From Gillisella vitis (GTDB taxonomy: Bacteria > Pseudomonadota > Alphaproteobacteria > Rhizobiales > Rhizobiaceae): a DNA stretch of 64,000 bases. Shown piece after piece: positions 43,429 through 52,357 of the stretch. The notes below the pieces were generated by a model. It saw only the letters and a program-made list of their open reading frames with translations. It searched no databases and was not told the DNA's origin. The position numbers and the translations under genes are program-made. Numbering within the stretch: the first letter of the stretch is position 1; each line of letters begins with the position of its first letter. The stretch is taken from assembly GCF_021559775.1 (NCBI RefSeq), contig NZ_CP056047.1, positions 1,426,001 through 1,490,000 of the forward strand, in the 5' to 3' direction.

Positions 43429-44205
43429 ATGAAGAAAATGAGGATTGAAGCCTTTCTGAATTGGGCTTTCACGAAAGAACTGTGTAAGGCGGGCTCTGGA
43501 TCGGGTAGCTCTGCAGTTGTCGGATCGGCTTGGTCCATGGTGAGTGATTTTGCGACCCTTGGAACGTTGATCGATAAGAGCCCAAATGTGTATGGTGTGA
43601 TTGCTGGATATACAGAGGAGGGCGACCCGCACCCGGACGCGCTGCGGGCTGGTGCAGCCGTGAGAGGCCTGATCGACTTCGGCTTCGATATCCCTGAAGA
43701 TTGGAGCCTGTTCCCTGACTGGCCAGACGAGCATGGTCTGGTCGCGGCGGAAGTGGCGCGGGTACGGGAAGAGGTGTTGATCAAGGGCGACCGGCTGGCA
43801 GGCAGTCATATGGTGGCGCTGGTTACCACATGCGCTATTCTGAACCGTGGCCCGGACTGGCGTGCAAAGAAGCCTGGCGAGGGAATGGTGATGAGCCCGG
43901 ATGGCAAGCCGAAATGGTTTGCTCTATCTAAATCCAAGGATGCATTCGGCCGATCCTACACCCTGGAGGTGGATGGCTATAACCGCCGGTCGCGTCGTCC
44001 AGTGAAGGGGGCCTATCGGAAGTATCAGTTATCCTGTTCGATCCGTGGTGCCATTCTTGACCGGTTGGAATGGCAGATATGGCAGGCGGCCCTCTCCGCG
44101 ATCTATACGGATATCCAGGGTGATTTGCAGGGGCATGAAATCCTGCCCTTTATCCCCGACCTTGAGCCGTGGTCGCAGTCGAATAAAATGGATAAAGCGG
44201 CCTAA
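43429..44205 (+). CDS. Conserved phage protein of late-regulator position, unknown
   Basis: Protein of 258 residues from the ATG at 43429. The opening MKKMRIEAFLNWAFTKEL, HPDALRAGAAVRGLIDFGFD, DGYNRRSRRPVKGAYRKYQL and the C-terminal WQIWQAALSAIYTDIQGDLQ mark a family that sits just before the HNH and terminase genes in alphaproteobacterial siphophages. It is monocistronic, with repeats upstream and a hairpin downstream. An antiterminator or late activator role would suit the position; no motif proves it. Confidence 0.7.
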   Translation: MKKMRIEAFLNWAFTKELCKAGSGSGSSAVVGSAWSMVSDFATLGTLIDKSPNVYGVIAGYTEEGDPHPDALRAGAAVRGLIDFGFDIPEDWSLFPDWPDEHGLVAAEVARVREEVLIKGDRLAGSHMVALVTTCAILNRGPDWRAKKPGEGMVMSPDGKPKWFALSKSKDAFGRSYTLEVDGYNRRSRRPVKGAYRKYQLSCSIRGAILDRLEWQIWQAALSAIYTDIQGDLQGHEILPFIPDLEPWSQSNKMDKAA

Positions 44206-44245
44206 AGTGATGATAATGCTTTGAAATAATCGTAATTGCGGTTCG

Positions 44246-44275
44246 TTGACATGCGCCAGTTGCTTGACATAGATT
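44246..44275 (+). promoter_or_regulatory. Possible late promoter
   Basis: TTGACA occurs at 44246-44251 and again at 44264-44269. The first is followed after 18 bases by TAGATT (44270-44275, four of six matches to TATAAT). It lies between the lone regulator-like gene and the late operon, and directly before a terminator-like hairpin. Confidence 0.45.
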
Positions 44276-44297
44276 GAGGACAGTAAAAAAGGTTAGG

Positions 44298-44330
44298 AAA
44301 ACCCGCTGGCGGAAACGCTCGGCGGGTTTT
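44298..44330 (+). terminator. Terminator-like hairpin at the head of the late operon
   Basis: AAAACCCGC (44298-44306) pairs with GCGGGTTTT (44322-44330); inside, GCG-GAAA-CGC can form a small inner stem. It could end the gene stopping at 44205 or act as an attenuator just after the possible late promoter. Confidence 0.65.
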
Positions 44331-44493
44331 GCATTTCCAGCCGATGGAGGCGACCATGCCCCCCGCCGCTGTAATGGTGGCTCTTAGTTTGAGGTGATGA
44401 TGTTCGGTGCTGTTCTGGGATAGCAGCTATCACGAACGACCAAACATCTATAAGCGGCCCAGCGGTCGCCTTGATCAATCTGGAGAGTGTCTA

Positions 44494-44823
44494 TTGGCAA
44501 AGCTTAAGACGCTGTCATCGTCCATCCGCATCGCTGACACCCGCTCAGTCAAGCCGCCGCCAAAGCAGGCGGATAAGGAGCTGTCCAGCCCGGAGTACCG
44601 GGCATGGGCTGCGGAAGTGAAGCGGCGCGCTGGCTTTCAATGCGAGTGGGTTGAGGCTGGCAAACGATGCCATGTCGGTGCGCGCGCCCGGCTCTTCGCT
44701 GATCATAAGTTAGAGCGCCGCGATGGTGGTGCGCTGCTCGACCCTGCCAACGGGCAATGCCTCTGCGGCTCGCACCATACCCGCAAGACCATCGCGGCCC
44801 GCACCGAAAGGCTACGCTCATGA
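44494..44823 (+). CDS. HNH endonuclease, terminase-associated
   Basis: About 109 residues from a TTG at 44494 with GGAGAG seven bases upstream. CEWVEAGKRCHVGARARLFA, then DHKLERRDGGALLDPANGQC, LCGSHHTRKT is a Cys4 zinc HNH core with the DH...N...H pattern. Such HNH proteins beside terminase genes assist cos cleavage in HK97-like phages. The frame stays open upstream to 44407, so another start is possible. Confidence 0.85.
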   Translation: MAKLKTLSSSIRIADTRSVKPPPKQADKELSSPEYRAWAAEVKRRAGFQCEWVEAGKRCHVGARARLFADHKLERRDGGALLDPANGQCLCGSHHTRKTIAARTERLRS

Positions 44824-45080
44824 CCGACTACAAGAACGCAGGCGGTGGCTTGCAGGATCAGGGACGCAAGACGCTGGCCGTCGTGCCAGGTAACGCTGAC
44901 CTGTCATCGACTGCAAAGGGCCTCTTGGTCCTCGCTGCCGGTGACGTGACAGTCGTTCCGATTGACAACGCTGACGCTGAGGCGGTCGCCTTCACTGGCC
45001 TGACGGCGGGTCAGTTCATCCCGCTGGTCGTCCGCAGGGTCACCGCCGCCACCGCCACCGTCGTCGCCGTCATTGGCTGA
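44820..45080 (+). CDS. Spike-base-type structural protein (RCAP_Rcc01079-like)
   Basis: Eighty-six residues: TLAVVPGNADLSSTAKGLLV, LAAGDVTVVPIDNADAEAVA and FIPLVVRRVTAATATVV form one small beta-rich domain. The pattern matches small spike-base proteins known from gene transfer agents and siphophages. It is unusual to find it before the terminase genes. ATGA overlap with the HNH gene. Confidence 0.7.
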   Translation: MTDYKNAGGGLQDQGRKTLAVVPGNADLSSTAKGLLVLAAGDVTVVPIDNADAEAVAFTGLTAGQFIPLVVRRVTAATATVVAVIG

Positions 45081-45122
45081 CCCGGCAGGGGTAGGGGGTT
45101 TAATTCCCCACCCCCACCCGGG
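45081..45122 (+). other. Strong G/C hairpin before the small-terminase gene
   Basis: GGGGTAGGGGG (45088-45098) faces CCCCACCCCC (45106-45115) across TTTAATT, with an outer CCCGG/CCGGG stem. A T8 run lies about 30 bases later, too far for a usual terminator. It may set mRNA level or processing between the spike-base and terminase genes. Confidence 0.5.
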
Positions 45123-45163
45123 GACCGTAACCGCATAGGGCCCATGGAGAGGTTTTTTTTCGT

Positions 45164-45661
45164 ATGACTGGAAATTTCAACCTCTTTGGATGGGATGATG
45201 ATGCCCCTCCGAAGGGTAGAGGTCGTCCGGCTCATACGCCAACGCCAGAAAGTCGCAATAAAATCATGCTGTTAATGGCTATTGGCCGTAGCACTGCGGA
45301 GATGGCGGCGGCGTTGAACATCACCGAACCGACGTTGCGGAAGTATTATTTTTCGGAGCTTCGGTCGCGGCATGAAGCGCGGTTCCGGGTCGAGGGTCAG
45401 ATGCTTCTGCGGCTGTATCAACAGTGCGAGCAGGGGAATGTCGGCGCTTTAAAGGAACTGGGCAAGCGCCTTGGCGATGCACTGTTGGCGGATGGCGCAT
45501 TTGAGCGCCGGGCCAAGGAAGCCGCCACTGCCAATGTCACCAAAGTGCCGAAATTGGGCAAAAAGGAGCAAGCCTTGAAGGATGCTTTGACGCCCAACAC
45601 GGAAACGCCGCTTGGCCGGCTGATGGCAGAACGCGATACCATGGGCGGGAAGCTCAACTGA
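45164..45661 (+). CDS. Terminase small subunit
   Basis: Protein of 165 residues. A helix-turn-helix (MLLMAIGRSTAEMAAALNIT, then EPTLRKYYFSEL) recognises the packaging site; a helical oligomerisation region follows (LRLYQQCEQGNVGALKELGK). The C-terminus ends in GRLMAERD. It lies one base before the large subunit gene. Confidence 0.85.
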   Translation: MTGNFNLFGWDDDAPPKGRGRPAHTPTPESRNKIMLLMAIGRSTAEMAAALNITEPTLRKYYFSELRSRHEARFRVEGQMLLRLYQQCEQGNVGALKELGKRLGDALLADGAFERRAKEAATANVTKVPKLGKKEQALKDALTPNTETPLGRLMAERDTMGGKLN

Positions 45662-45662
45662 T

Positions 45663-47375
45663 ATGAGCATCCATGTGAAGCCTTGGGACCTGTCGTGCCC
45701 CGACTGGGAAGAACGGCTGATGTCCAGCCGATCGCTGGTGCCGGATCTGCCGCTGTATCGTGATGAATCTGAAATGGCCGTCGCCATCTTCGACGAGCTT
45801 CGGTTACCGGATGTGATTGGTATGCCGAAACTGCGGGATGCCTGCGGCGACTGGTTCCGTGATATTGTCCGGGCAGTGTTCGGTTCACGCGACCCGGCTA
45901 CCAATGAACGCCTGATCCGCGAGGTCCTCGCTCTTGTCCCGAAAGGGCAGTCCAAGACGACATATTCTGGCGGCATGATGATCACCGCGATGGTGATGAA
46001 CCAGCGCCCACGTGCAGAAATGCTGTTCGTTGGACCGACGCAGGCGATTTCGGATCGCGCCTTCGCCCAGGCGCAGGGGATGATCGAGGCCGATCCTGAT
46101 CTGGCGAAACGATTTGAGGTCAAGGAACATCTCAAAGAGATCCATGACCTGAAAAACAAGTCCAAAATGAAGGTCAAGACCTTCGCCCTGGACATTCTGA
46201 CCGGGTCCATGCCGGTTTTCGTACTGCTGGACGAGCTTTGGCTCTTGGGCAGAAATGCGCATGCGGCAAAAGTTATCCGCCAGATTCGTGGTGGCCTTGA
46301 GAAGAACTCGGAAGGGTTCTTCATGATTATCAGCACCCAATCCGATGAGCCGCCGGTTGGCGTCTTTAAGGACGAGCTGATCACGGCGCGTAAGATCCGG
46401 GATGGCAAGTTCCGGGATAAGGAATTCCGGGCGATGTTGCCGGTGCTCTATGAGTTCCCAGATCATATCGCCAAAGACCCGGCGCTCTGGCAGGACCCTC
46501 AGAACTGGCGATTGGTGATGCCCAATCTTGGCCGTTCCATGCGGCTGGACAGCCTTATCAAGGATTGGGAAGGCGAACGGTCCAAGGGCCAGAAGGATAT
46601 CCAGATCTGGGCATCCCAGCATCTGAATATCGAGGTCGGGATTGGTCTGAAGACGGATGCTTGGCCGGGCGTTGATTTCTGGCAAGCCAGGGAAGACGAC
46701 ACCCTGACCTTTGAAACGCTTTTGGAGCGGTCGGAGGTTATCGTTGTCGGCATCGATGGCGGGGGACTTGATGATCTTTTCGGGTTTTCAGCCCTCGGGC
46801 GTGAAAAGGTCACGAAGAACTGGCTCGGATGGTCTTACGCCTGGTGTCATGAAGGTGTGCTGGAGCGCCGCCAGACAATCGCCGCGGCGCTGAAAGGTTT
46901 CGAGGAAGCCAAGGATCTGACAATCGTCGATGACGAATTGCAGGACCTTGGCGAAATCATCGAGAAGATCCGCATCATCCATGAAGCAGGTCTGCTGGCC
47001 TGTGTCGCGGTCGATGTGGAAGGCCCATATGGCGAGCTTGTTGACGAGCTTGCGAAGATTGATATCACCCAGGACGAAGGCCTCATCGAAGGCGTTGGAC
47101 AGGGCATCAAACTGATGAACGCCATCAAGAGCACCGAACGCCGCCTGGCGCGCGGGACATTCCGCGTTGCCAAGAGCCTGTTGATGCGTTGGTGCGTTTC
47201 GAACCTGAAGATTGAGGCCACGGCGACGGCCATCCGCGCGACCAAGCAGAATGCGGGTGATGCGAAGATTGACCCAGCGATGGCCTTGTTCGACGCGGCT
47301 AGCATCATGATCACCAACCCGGAGCCGAAGCATAAGGCTTCGGTCTACGAAGAAAACGACTTGCTTGTCGTTTAA
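45663..47375 (+). CDS. Terminase large subunit
   Basis: DNA-packaging motor of 570 residues. ATPase: Walker A LVPKGQSKTT (91-100) and Walker B VFVLLDE (185-191). Nuclease: VVGIDGGGLDDL (361-372) with the first acidic residues and VAVDVEGPYGE further on. The type fits the HK97-like terminases. It cuts concatemers and drives DNA into the prohead through the portal. Confidence 0.93.
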   Translation: MSIHVKPWDLSCPDWEERLMSSRSLVPDLPLYRDESEMAVAIFDELRLPDVIGMPKLRDACGDWFRDIVRAVFGSRDPATNERLIREVLALVPKGQSKTTYSGGMMITAMVMNQRPRAEMLFVGPTQAISDRAFAQAQGMIEADPDLAKRFEVKEHLKEIHDLKNKSKMKVKTFALDILTGSMPVFVLLDELWLLGRNAHAAKVIRQIRGGLEKNSEGFFMIISTQSDEPPVGVFKDELITARKIRDGKFRDKEFRAMLPVLYEFPDHIAKDPALWQDPQNWRLVMPNLGRSMRLDSLIKDWEGERSKGQKDIQIWASQHLNIEVGIGLKTDAWPGVDFWQAREDDTLTFETLLERSEVIVVGIDGGGLDDLFGFSALGREKVTKNWLGWSYAWCHEGVLERRQTIAAALKGFEEAKDLTIVDDELQDLGEIIEKIRIIHEAGLLACVAVDVEGPYGELVDELAKIDITQDEGLIEGVGQGIKLMNAIKSTERRLARGTFRVAKSLLMRWCVSNLKIEATATAIRATKQNAGDAKIDPAMALFDAASIMITNPEPKHKASVYEENDLLVV

Positions 47376-47396
47376 CCTGTTATCGAAAGATCCAAT

Positions 47397-47579
47397 ATGA
47401 ACCTGCGCAACCTGCCAACGATGATGGCCCGGTGCTTTGGCATCGTGGGCGGACGTGAGCTTGTGTTGTTCGCTGGTCTCGTGCTGGTTGGCTATGGGCT
47501 ATCGTTGGTTTTCCTGCCTGCCGCGTTCATCGTGCCGGGTGGCATTATGGTCGCTGTAGCCATTTTTGGGGTCCGATAA
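47397..47579 (+). CDS. Small membrane protein between terminase and portal
   Basis: Sixty residues with a long hydrophobic part (RELVLFAGLVLVGYGLSLVF, then LPAAFIVPGGIMVAVAIFGV), so two membrane helices. Found between these two genes in many rhizobial phages. Function unknown. Confidence 0.7.
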   Translation: MNLRNLPTMMARCFGIVGGRELVLFAGLVLVGYGLSLVFLPAAFIVPGGIMVAVAIFGVR

Positions 47580-48896
47580 GTGGGATTGCTGTCTGGCTTC
47601 CAAAACAGGGGATCGTCATCCGGTTCCGTGTCAAAGTCGGCAGGTATCCCTGCCTCCGGTTTTCTGCCGACCCTCGGCGCTATCCCGTCGGCTGCGGGTG
47701 TGCAGATCAGCCAGGGGACAGCGATTGGTGTTTCCACGGTCTATGCCTGTGTCATGCAGCGTGCCCGTGATTTTGCCCGTTGCACGCCGCGCATCTTGAG
47801 CTTGGAGGATGGCCGCTCCGGCGACAAGAACACCGACCATTATCTGGCGAAGATCCTGCGCCGTCCGAACTGGGTTCAGACCTGGTTTGAATTTGCCTTG
47901 CAGATGCATGTTGCCTTGCTTTTGCGCAACAATGCCTATGCCGTCATCCTGCGCCGTCCAGATGGCACGCCGCAATATCTGATCCCGGTCAATCCCGACA
48001 ATGTCATGGTGCTGGAGGCTTCTGACGGCCAGGTGTTTTACAATGTCAACCGGCAGGGCCTGTTTCAGATGGCGGCGTTGCGGGATCATCCCGTATCCAT
48101 TCCGGAAGAGGATGTGCTGCATTTGCGCGGTCTGGCTTTCAATATGCTGGTCGGCGTGTCCACCATCGGCATTGCGCGGGATGCGATTGGCCTAGCCATG
48201 GGGCTTGAACAGCAATCATCCCGGTTCATGCAGAATGGGGCCCGGCCATCTGGCGTGTTGCAGTCTAAAGGCAAGTTAAACAAAGATTCTGCCGAGCGGC
48301 TGCGCGACCAGTGGGACAGCATGCGGTCGGGCATTCAGAATGCTGGGCGGACGGCTGTTCTTGAAGAGGGCACCGAGTGGAAGCCGATGCAGATGACATC
48401 GGTCGATCTCGAATTCATGGAACAACGTAAGTTCCAGAGTGAGGACATCGCCCGCTTCATGAATATGCCGCTGTGGAAGATCGGCATTACTGGCGAGTTG
48501 GGCAAGACCAAGATCGAGGATGCGCAGCAAGAATACGTCGATTCCGTCATCATGCCGGATATCGAATTATGGGAACAGAAGCTTGAAATGCATTTCGATC
48601 TCGATGCTGCGGGTCTCCAGGCGGATTTCGATGAACGTAACCTGTTGCGCGCATCTGAAACCATCCGGATCAACAACCAGCGTCTGAAGGTCATGTCGGG
48701 CCTGGCTACCCCAAATGAGTGCCGCGCCGAAGAGGGCCTGAAGCCGATGGAAGGTGGCGACAAACTGTTCTTCCCGGTCAACACAGCGGCGTTGGGATCA
48801 AATGTCACTGGAACCGCGGCGGATGGCGCTGGCCGACCCGAAAACGGTACGTTGGCCGACCCCGGCAATGGTAGCAAGGATGGGAAAACATTATGA
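47580..48896 (+). CDS. Portal protein, HK97 family
   Basis: Protein of 438 residues from a GTG right after the previous stop. Family blocks: VSTVYACVMQRARDFARCTP, WFEFALQMHVALLLRNNAYA, LIPVNPDNVMVLE, FMNMPLWKIGITGELGKTKI and ANQ-like RINNQRLKVMSGLATPNECR. It forms the twelve-fold ring at the head vertex. The C-terminus is Gly-rich. ATGA overlap with the protease gene. Confidence 0.92.
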   Translation: MGLLSGFQNRGSSSGSVSKSAGIPASGFLPTLGAIPSAAGVQISQGTAIGVSTVYACVMQRARDFARCTPRILSLEDGRSGDKNTDHYLAKILRRPNWVQTWFEFALQMHVALLLRNNAYAVILRRPDGTPQYLIPVNPDNVMVLEASDGQVFYNVNRQGLFQMAALRDHPVSIPEEDVLHLRGLAFNMLVGVSTIGIARDAIGLAMGLEQQSSRFMQNGARPSGVLQSKGKLNKDSAERLRDQWDSMRSGIQNAGRTAVLEEGTEWKPMQMTSVDLEFMEQRKFQSEDIARFMNMPLWKIGITGELGKTKIEDAQQEYVDSVIMPDIELWEQKLEMHFDLDAAGLQADFDERNLLRASETIRINNQRLKVMSGLATPNECRAEEGLKPMEGGDKLFFPVNTAALGSNVTGTAADGAGRPENGTLADPGNGSKDGKTL

Positions 48897-50257
48897 ACCT
48901 GGTCCATAAGGCCTTTGCCGCCACCACGGAAACGCTGACTGACAAGCGGCAAGTGAGGGTTATCGTCTCTACCGGCGATGTCGACCGGTCAGGCGAAATC
49001 ATTGTGCCGAAGGGCATCCAATGGGCGGCCTACATGGCAACGGGTGCAGGGCCTGTTCTGTGGAACCACAACCCGAATATGCCGATCGCAAAGTGCATTG
49101 ACATCGGATTGCAGGGCAACCAGATCGTGGCACTCGTGCAGTTCCCGCTGGAAGGCGAAGATCCGCAGTCGGACCTTTATTACAATAAGATCAAGTTCGG
49201 GTCTGTCCCCGGTGTATCGATCGGGTTTCAGCCGGCAGACGCGACACCGCTGGATAAGGGCAACCCAGTGGATGGGCCTCAGAAATACTTGTCTTGCGAC
49301 ATGATGGAATTTTCCTTCACGCCGATTCCCTGCAATCCCAACGCCATCGTCGTTGACAAGAATGCCAAGGGGACCAACTGGAAAGTCGGAGCCTCGCGCA
49401 ATCTGCCGATGGATGACGACGGCGCATCCGGTAGCGACGGGGATATTTTCGCCGCCGCCGATTTCGACAGTGATAGCCCGGACACGACTTTCGCCCGTAA
49501 GGGCTTCCTTGCCTATGACGCGGCCAACCCCGACGACCGTTCATCCTACCGCCTGCGTTTCGCCAAGATGCTGAATGGCCGCCTAGCCGCTTGCCCGGTG
49601 TTGATCAAGGCCGCTCGGGCCGAACTCCTGACCGCCAATCTTCCTGATGAGGCCGCTGCCAAGGCTGCCGCCGTGCTGGATCACTATGAGGGTATCATGA
49701 CCAAAGCCGCTGCAAAAACCGTCATCAAGGCCGGGGCAGAGATCAAGATCAAGAGCCTTTGGCATGTCGCGCAACTCGCCAATATCCTGGAAGACATCGC
49801 TTGGCTGAAGGAATGCGTCGAATGGGAATGCGTCTACGAAGAAGACGGCTCCCAGATGCCAGCCACCCTTGGCCAAATCATGCAGGAGATGGGGGCGGCG
49901 CTGATCGCCATGACGCAGGAAGAGGTTGCCGAACTTCTGAAAGAAGAGAGTGCAGAGGCCGCCGACACGGTCATCAAGGGCTATTGCGCAGCCGGTGCTT
50001 CACCACTGGTCAAGGCTGTGGTCGCCGTTCATGTGAAGACCGGTCGCAAATTTTCGGCCAGCTCGATCACCACGATGCAGGATGCCTGCAAGGCGATCAA
50101 GGACGGGCATGACGCCCTGCAAAAACTTATTGATGCGGAACCCTCCGACACGGATGGGGACCAGACCGCCGAGGCCGACACGGTCAAGGCAGCCCAGCGC
50201 ATGAAGATCAAACGCATGCGCGAGGCGGACATTCTGCGGCTTTCCCAGCCGCTCTGA
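48893..50257 (+). CDS. HK97-type prohead protease with long C-terminal extension
   Basis: Protein of 454 residues. The N-terminal 160 residues are the S78 protease (VRVIVSTGDVDRSGEIIVP, LWNHNPNMPIAK with catalytic His, VPGVSIGFQP with catalytic Ser, EFSFTPIPCNPNA). The other 290 or so are Ala/Lys-rich and helical (EEVAELLKEESAEAADTVIK, HVKTGRKFSASSITTMQDAC). S78 proteases are commonly about 200 residues, so the extension is notable; it could be a fused scaffold. The capsid gene follows after 72 bases. Confidence 0.88.
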   Translation: MNLVHKAFAATTETLTDKRQVRVIVSTGDVDRSGEIIVPKGIQWAAYMATGAGPVLWNHNPNMPIAKCIDIGLQGNQIVALVQFPLEGEDPQSDLYYNKIKFGSVPGVSIGFQPADATPLDKGNPVDGPQKYLSCDMMEFSFTPIPCNPNAIVVDKNAKGTNWKVGASRNLPMDDDGASGSDGDIFAAADFDSDSPDTTFARKGFLAYDAANPDDRSSYRLRFAKMLNGRLAACPVLIKAARAELLTANLPDEAAAKAAAVLDHYEGIMTKAAAKTVIKAGAEIKIKSLWHVAQLANILEDIAWLKECVEWECVYEEDGSQMPATLGQIMQEMGAALIAMTQEEVAELLKEESAEAADTVIKGYCAAGASPLVKAVVAVHVKTGRKFSASSITTMQDACKAIKDGHDALQKLIDAEPSDTDGDQTAEADTVKAAQRMKIKRMREADILRLSQPL

Positions 50258-50329
50258 TCGCTGGCGACAGGCTGGTTTCAACCCTCATTCAAACTGTGCG
50301 CACTGGATGCGCCACGGAGATCTATTCCT

Positions 50330-51733
50330 ATGAAAACCAAGATTGCTGACCTTCTGGCGGCCCGCACCAAGGCTTTTTCCGCCCTTGAAGTCGCTGCCTC
50401 CGACGAAGCCACGACCGATGATGTCTATGAAGCGGCCAAGAAAGCTGTCACCGACATCGACATGCAGATCAAGCGCCTCAAAGATGCGCAGACGTTAATG
50501 GCTTCGACCGCCATTCCTTCCGTTGGCCAGGACGACCTGACAAAAGTGTCTGCGACTGTCGAGAATGACGCCTATGTCAAGGAAAAGTCCCTGTTGCTCG
50601 GCGGGATCACTAAGATGATCGGCCGCTCGAACGGCGACATCTACAATGCCCGCAAGCACTCCGAAGAAACCTATGGCGAAAATCACCCCGTCACCAAGGC
50701 ACTGAACGTTTCCACCGGGTCCGCAGGGGGCTTCCTGGTCCCTCCAGATGTCATGAACGAAGTGATCCCCCTGCTGCGCGCTCAGTCCGTTGTGCGTGCT
50801 GCTGGCCCGCGAAATATCGCAATGCCTCGCGGTACAATGACGCTGCCCGGCCAGAATTCCGCCGCGACCGCTTTCTATGGGTCTGAAAACCAGCCGATCG
50901 TCGGGTCTCAGCCTTCTGTTGGCAATATCGTCGCCAGCTACAAGAAACTCACCGCTTTCGTTCCGGTTTCGAACGACATGATGCGCTACGCAGACCCTGC
51001 CATCGATGCATTCGTTCGTGATGACCTTGTCCGGGTCATCGGCCTTCGTGAGGATCTCGCCTTCCTGCTCGGTGACGGTATGCAGAATACGCCGAAAGGC
51101 TTTCTGGCCTTTGCCAACGGCTGGGTCCAAAAGGGCGGCGGCACTGTCGGAAACTGGCTCACCACAGCCGCTTCGACCCTGGCGGTCAACGGTGCGGACC
51201 CCGACAACTCAACGGGCGGTAACTTCATCACCTCGACGGCCAACTATACCTTGTCGACCGTCGCCACCGAACTCGGCGGCGCGGTCAACAAGCTTGACCA
51301 GGCGAACGTGCCGGATAGCAAGCGTGTATGGTTCATGAACCCGCGCAGCTTCAACTATCTCTACAACGTTCAGAATTCGCTCGGCGTTTACGTCTATCGT
51401 GACGAGCTGACCAAGGGAACGTTGTTCAGCTACCCCGTCAAGAAGACCACGCAGATCCGCACGAACTACTGGGATGCAGCCGGCACGAACAAAGATCTGT
51501 CCTTTGTCATGCTGGTCGAAATGACGGAAGACATCGTCCTCGACAGCATGCAGCTGGAACTGGCCGTGTTCCGCGAAGGCTCCTATGTCGATCCGGTCAC
51601 TGGCGCGACGATTTCCGCCATGACGAACGACCAGACCGTGATCCGCGCGATTGCCGAACACGATCACCAGATGCGTCATGATGCGGCTGTTGCCGTTATC
51701 CAGGGCGTTCGCTGGGCTCCGGCTATCTCCTGA
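50330..51733 (+). CDS. Major capsid protein, HK97 fold
   Basis: Protein of 467 residues. The first 110 or so form a helical delta-like domain (LLAARTKAFSALEVAASDEA) that the protease should remove. The body has STGSAGGFLVPPDVMNEVIP, PLLRAQSVVRAAGPRNIAMP, YKKLTAFVPVSNDMMRYADP and FREGSYVDPVTGATISAMTN, typical HK97-fold blocks. Confidence 0.93.
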   Translation: MKTKIADLLAARTKAFSALEVAASDEATTDDVYEAAKKAVTDIDMQIKRLKDAQTLMASTAIPSVGQDDLTKVSATVENDAYVKEKSLLLGGITKMIGRSNGDIYNARKHSEETYGENHPVTKALNVSTGSAGGFLVPPDVMNEVIPLLRAQSVVRAAGPRNIAMPRGTMTLPGQNSAATAFYGSENQPIVGSQPSVGNIVASYKKLTAFVPVSNDMMRYADPAIDAFVRDDLVRVIGLREDLAFLLGDGMQNTPKGFLAFANGWVQKGGGTVGNWLTTAASTLAVNGADPDNSTGGNFITSTANYTLSTVATELGGAVNKLDQANVPDSKRVWFMNPRSFNYLYNVQNSLGVYVYRDELTKGTLFSYPVKKTTQIRTNYWDAAGTNKDLSFVMLVEMTEDIVLDSMQLELAVFREGSYVDPVTGATISAMTNDQTVIRAIAEHDHQMRHDAAVAVIQGVRWAPAIS

Positions 51734-51829
51734 CCTTTGATGCCATGATTGGGCGCGGATCACCCCACGCCTGACCATCCGCACGGGTCTTAGGCCCGAA
51801 ACCCCATCCATCGTGAAGGATACAATCAG

Positions 51830-52297
51830 ATGACTTCGACAATCGTCACACAGCGCAATGTTGGTGGCCTCGGCAAGGTCAAGCGCCTGTCTGCCGCTGC
51901 GGCTGGCACTGCCGGCGGTACCGGCGACAACACTCAGGTGACCGGTGTTACCATTGACCGGATGGTCGGCGGTGCATTGGCAGGGTCGCTCGCCCTGGCC
52001 ATTATCGGTGAAGCCACTTTGGCCGCCGCTGCCACGCTGTCTCTTGCCTATACCGCCCAGGACAGTGCTGATGGCACAAACTGGACGACCTATGCAACCG
52101 GTGCCAATGCGGTGATTTCCACGGGCGCCACGGGTGGTTCCACCAATGGCATCGAGCTGGATATCGATATCGACCTCGGCCCGGCCAAGCGTTTCGTCCG
52201 TATTCTGTTCACGCCCGATCTTTCGGCGGCGAATACCGATACATTCGCTTTGCGCGCCGTGGGCTTCCTCGCCGGTTTTGACCGGGTTCCGCAGTAA
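51830..52297 (+). CDS. Head-associated protein, possible decoration protein
   Basis: Protein of 155 residues, Ala/Gly/Thr-rich and beta-type (VTGVTIDRMVGGALAGSLAL, YTAQDSADGTNWTTYATGAN). It ends FALRAVGFLAGFDRVPQ. It lies directly after the capsid gene, where decoration proteins usually sit. Name inferred from position. Confidence 0.6.
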   Translation: MTSTIVTQRNVGGLGKVKRLSAAAAGTAGGTGDNTQVTGVTIDRMVGGALAGSLALAIIGEATLAAAATLSLAYTAQDSADGTNWTTYATGANAVISTGATGGSTNGIELDIDIDLGPAKRFVRILFTPDLSAANTDTFALRAVGFLAGFDRVPQ

Positions 52298-52357
52298 AAC
52301 AGACGGCGCGGCGTCCGACAGCCGCGCCTCTCCCCCTTCCAGGAAAGGCCTTCGATC

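Noticed and set aside
44298..44330. Hairpin as a small regulatory RNA gene
   Set aside because: Too short, and its position between two transcription units is better explained by termination or attenuation.
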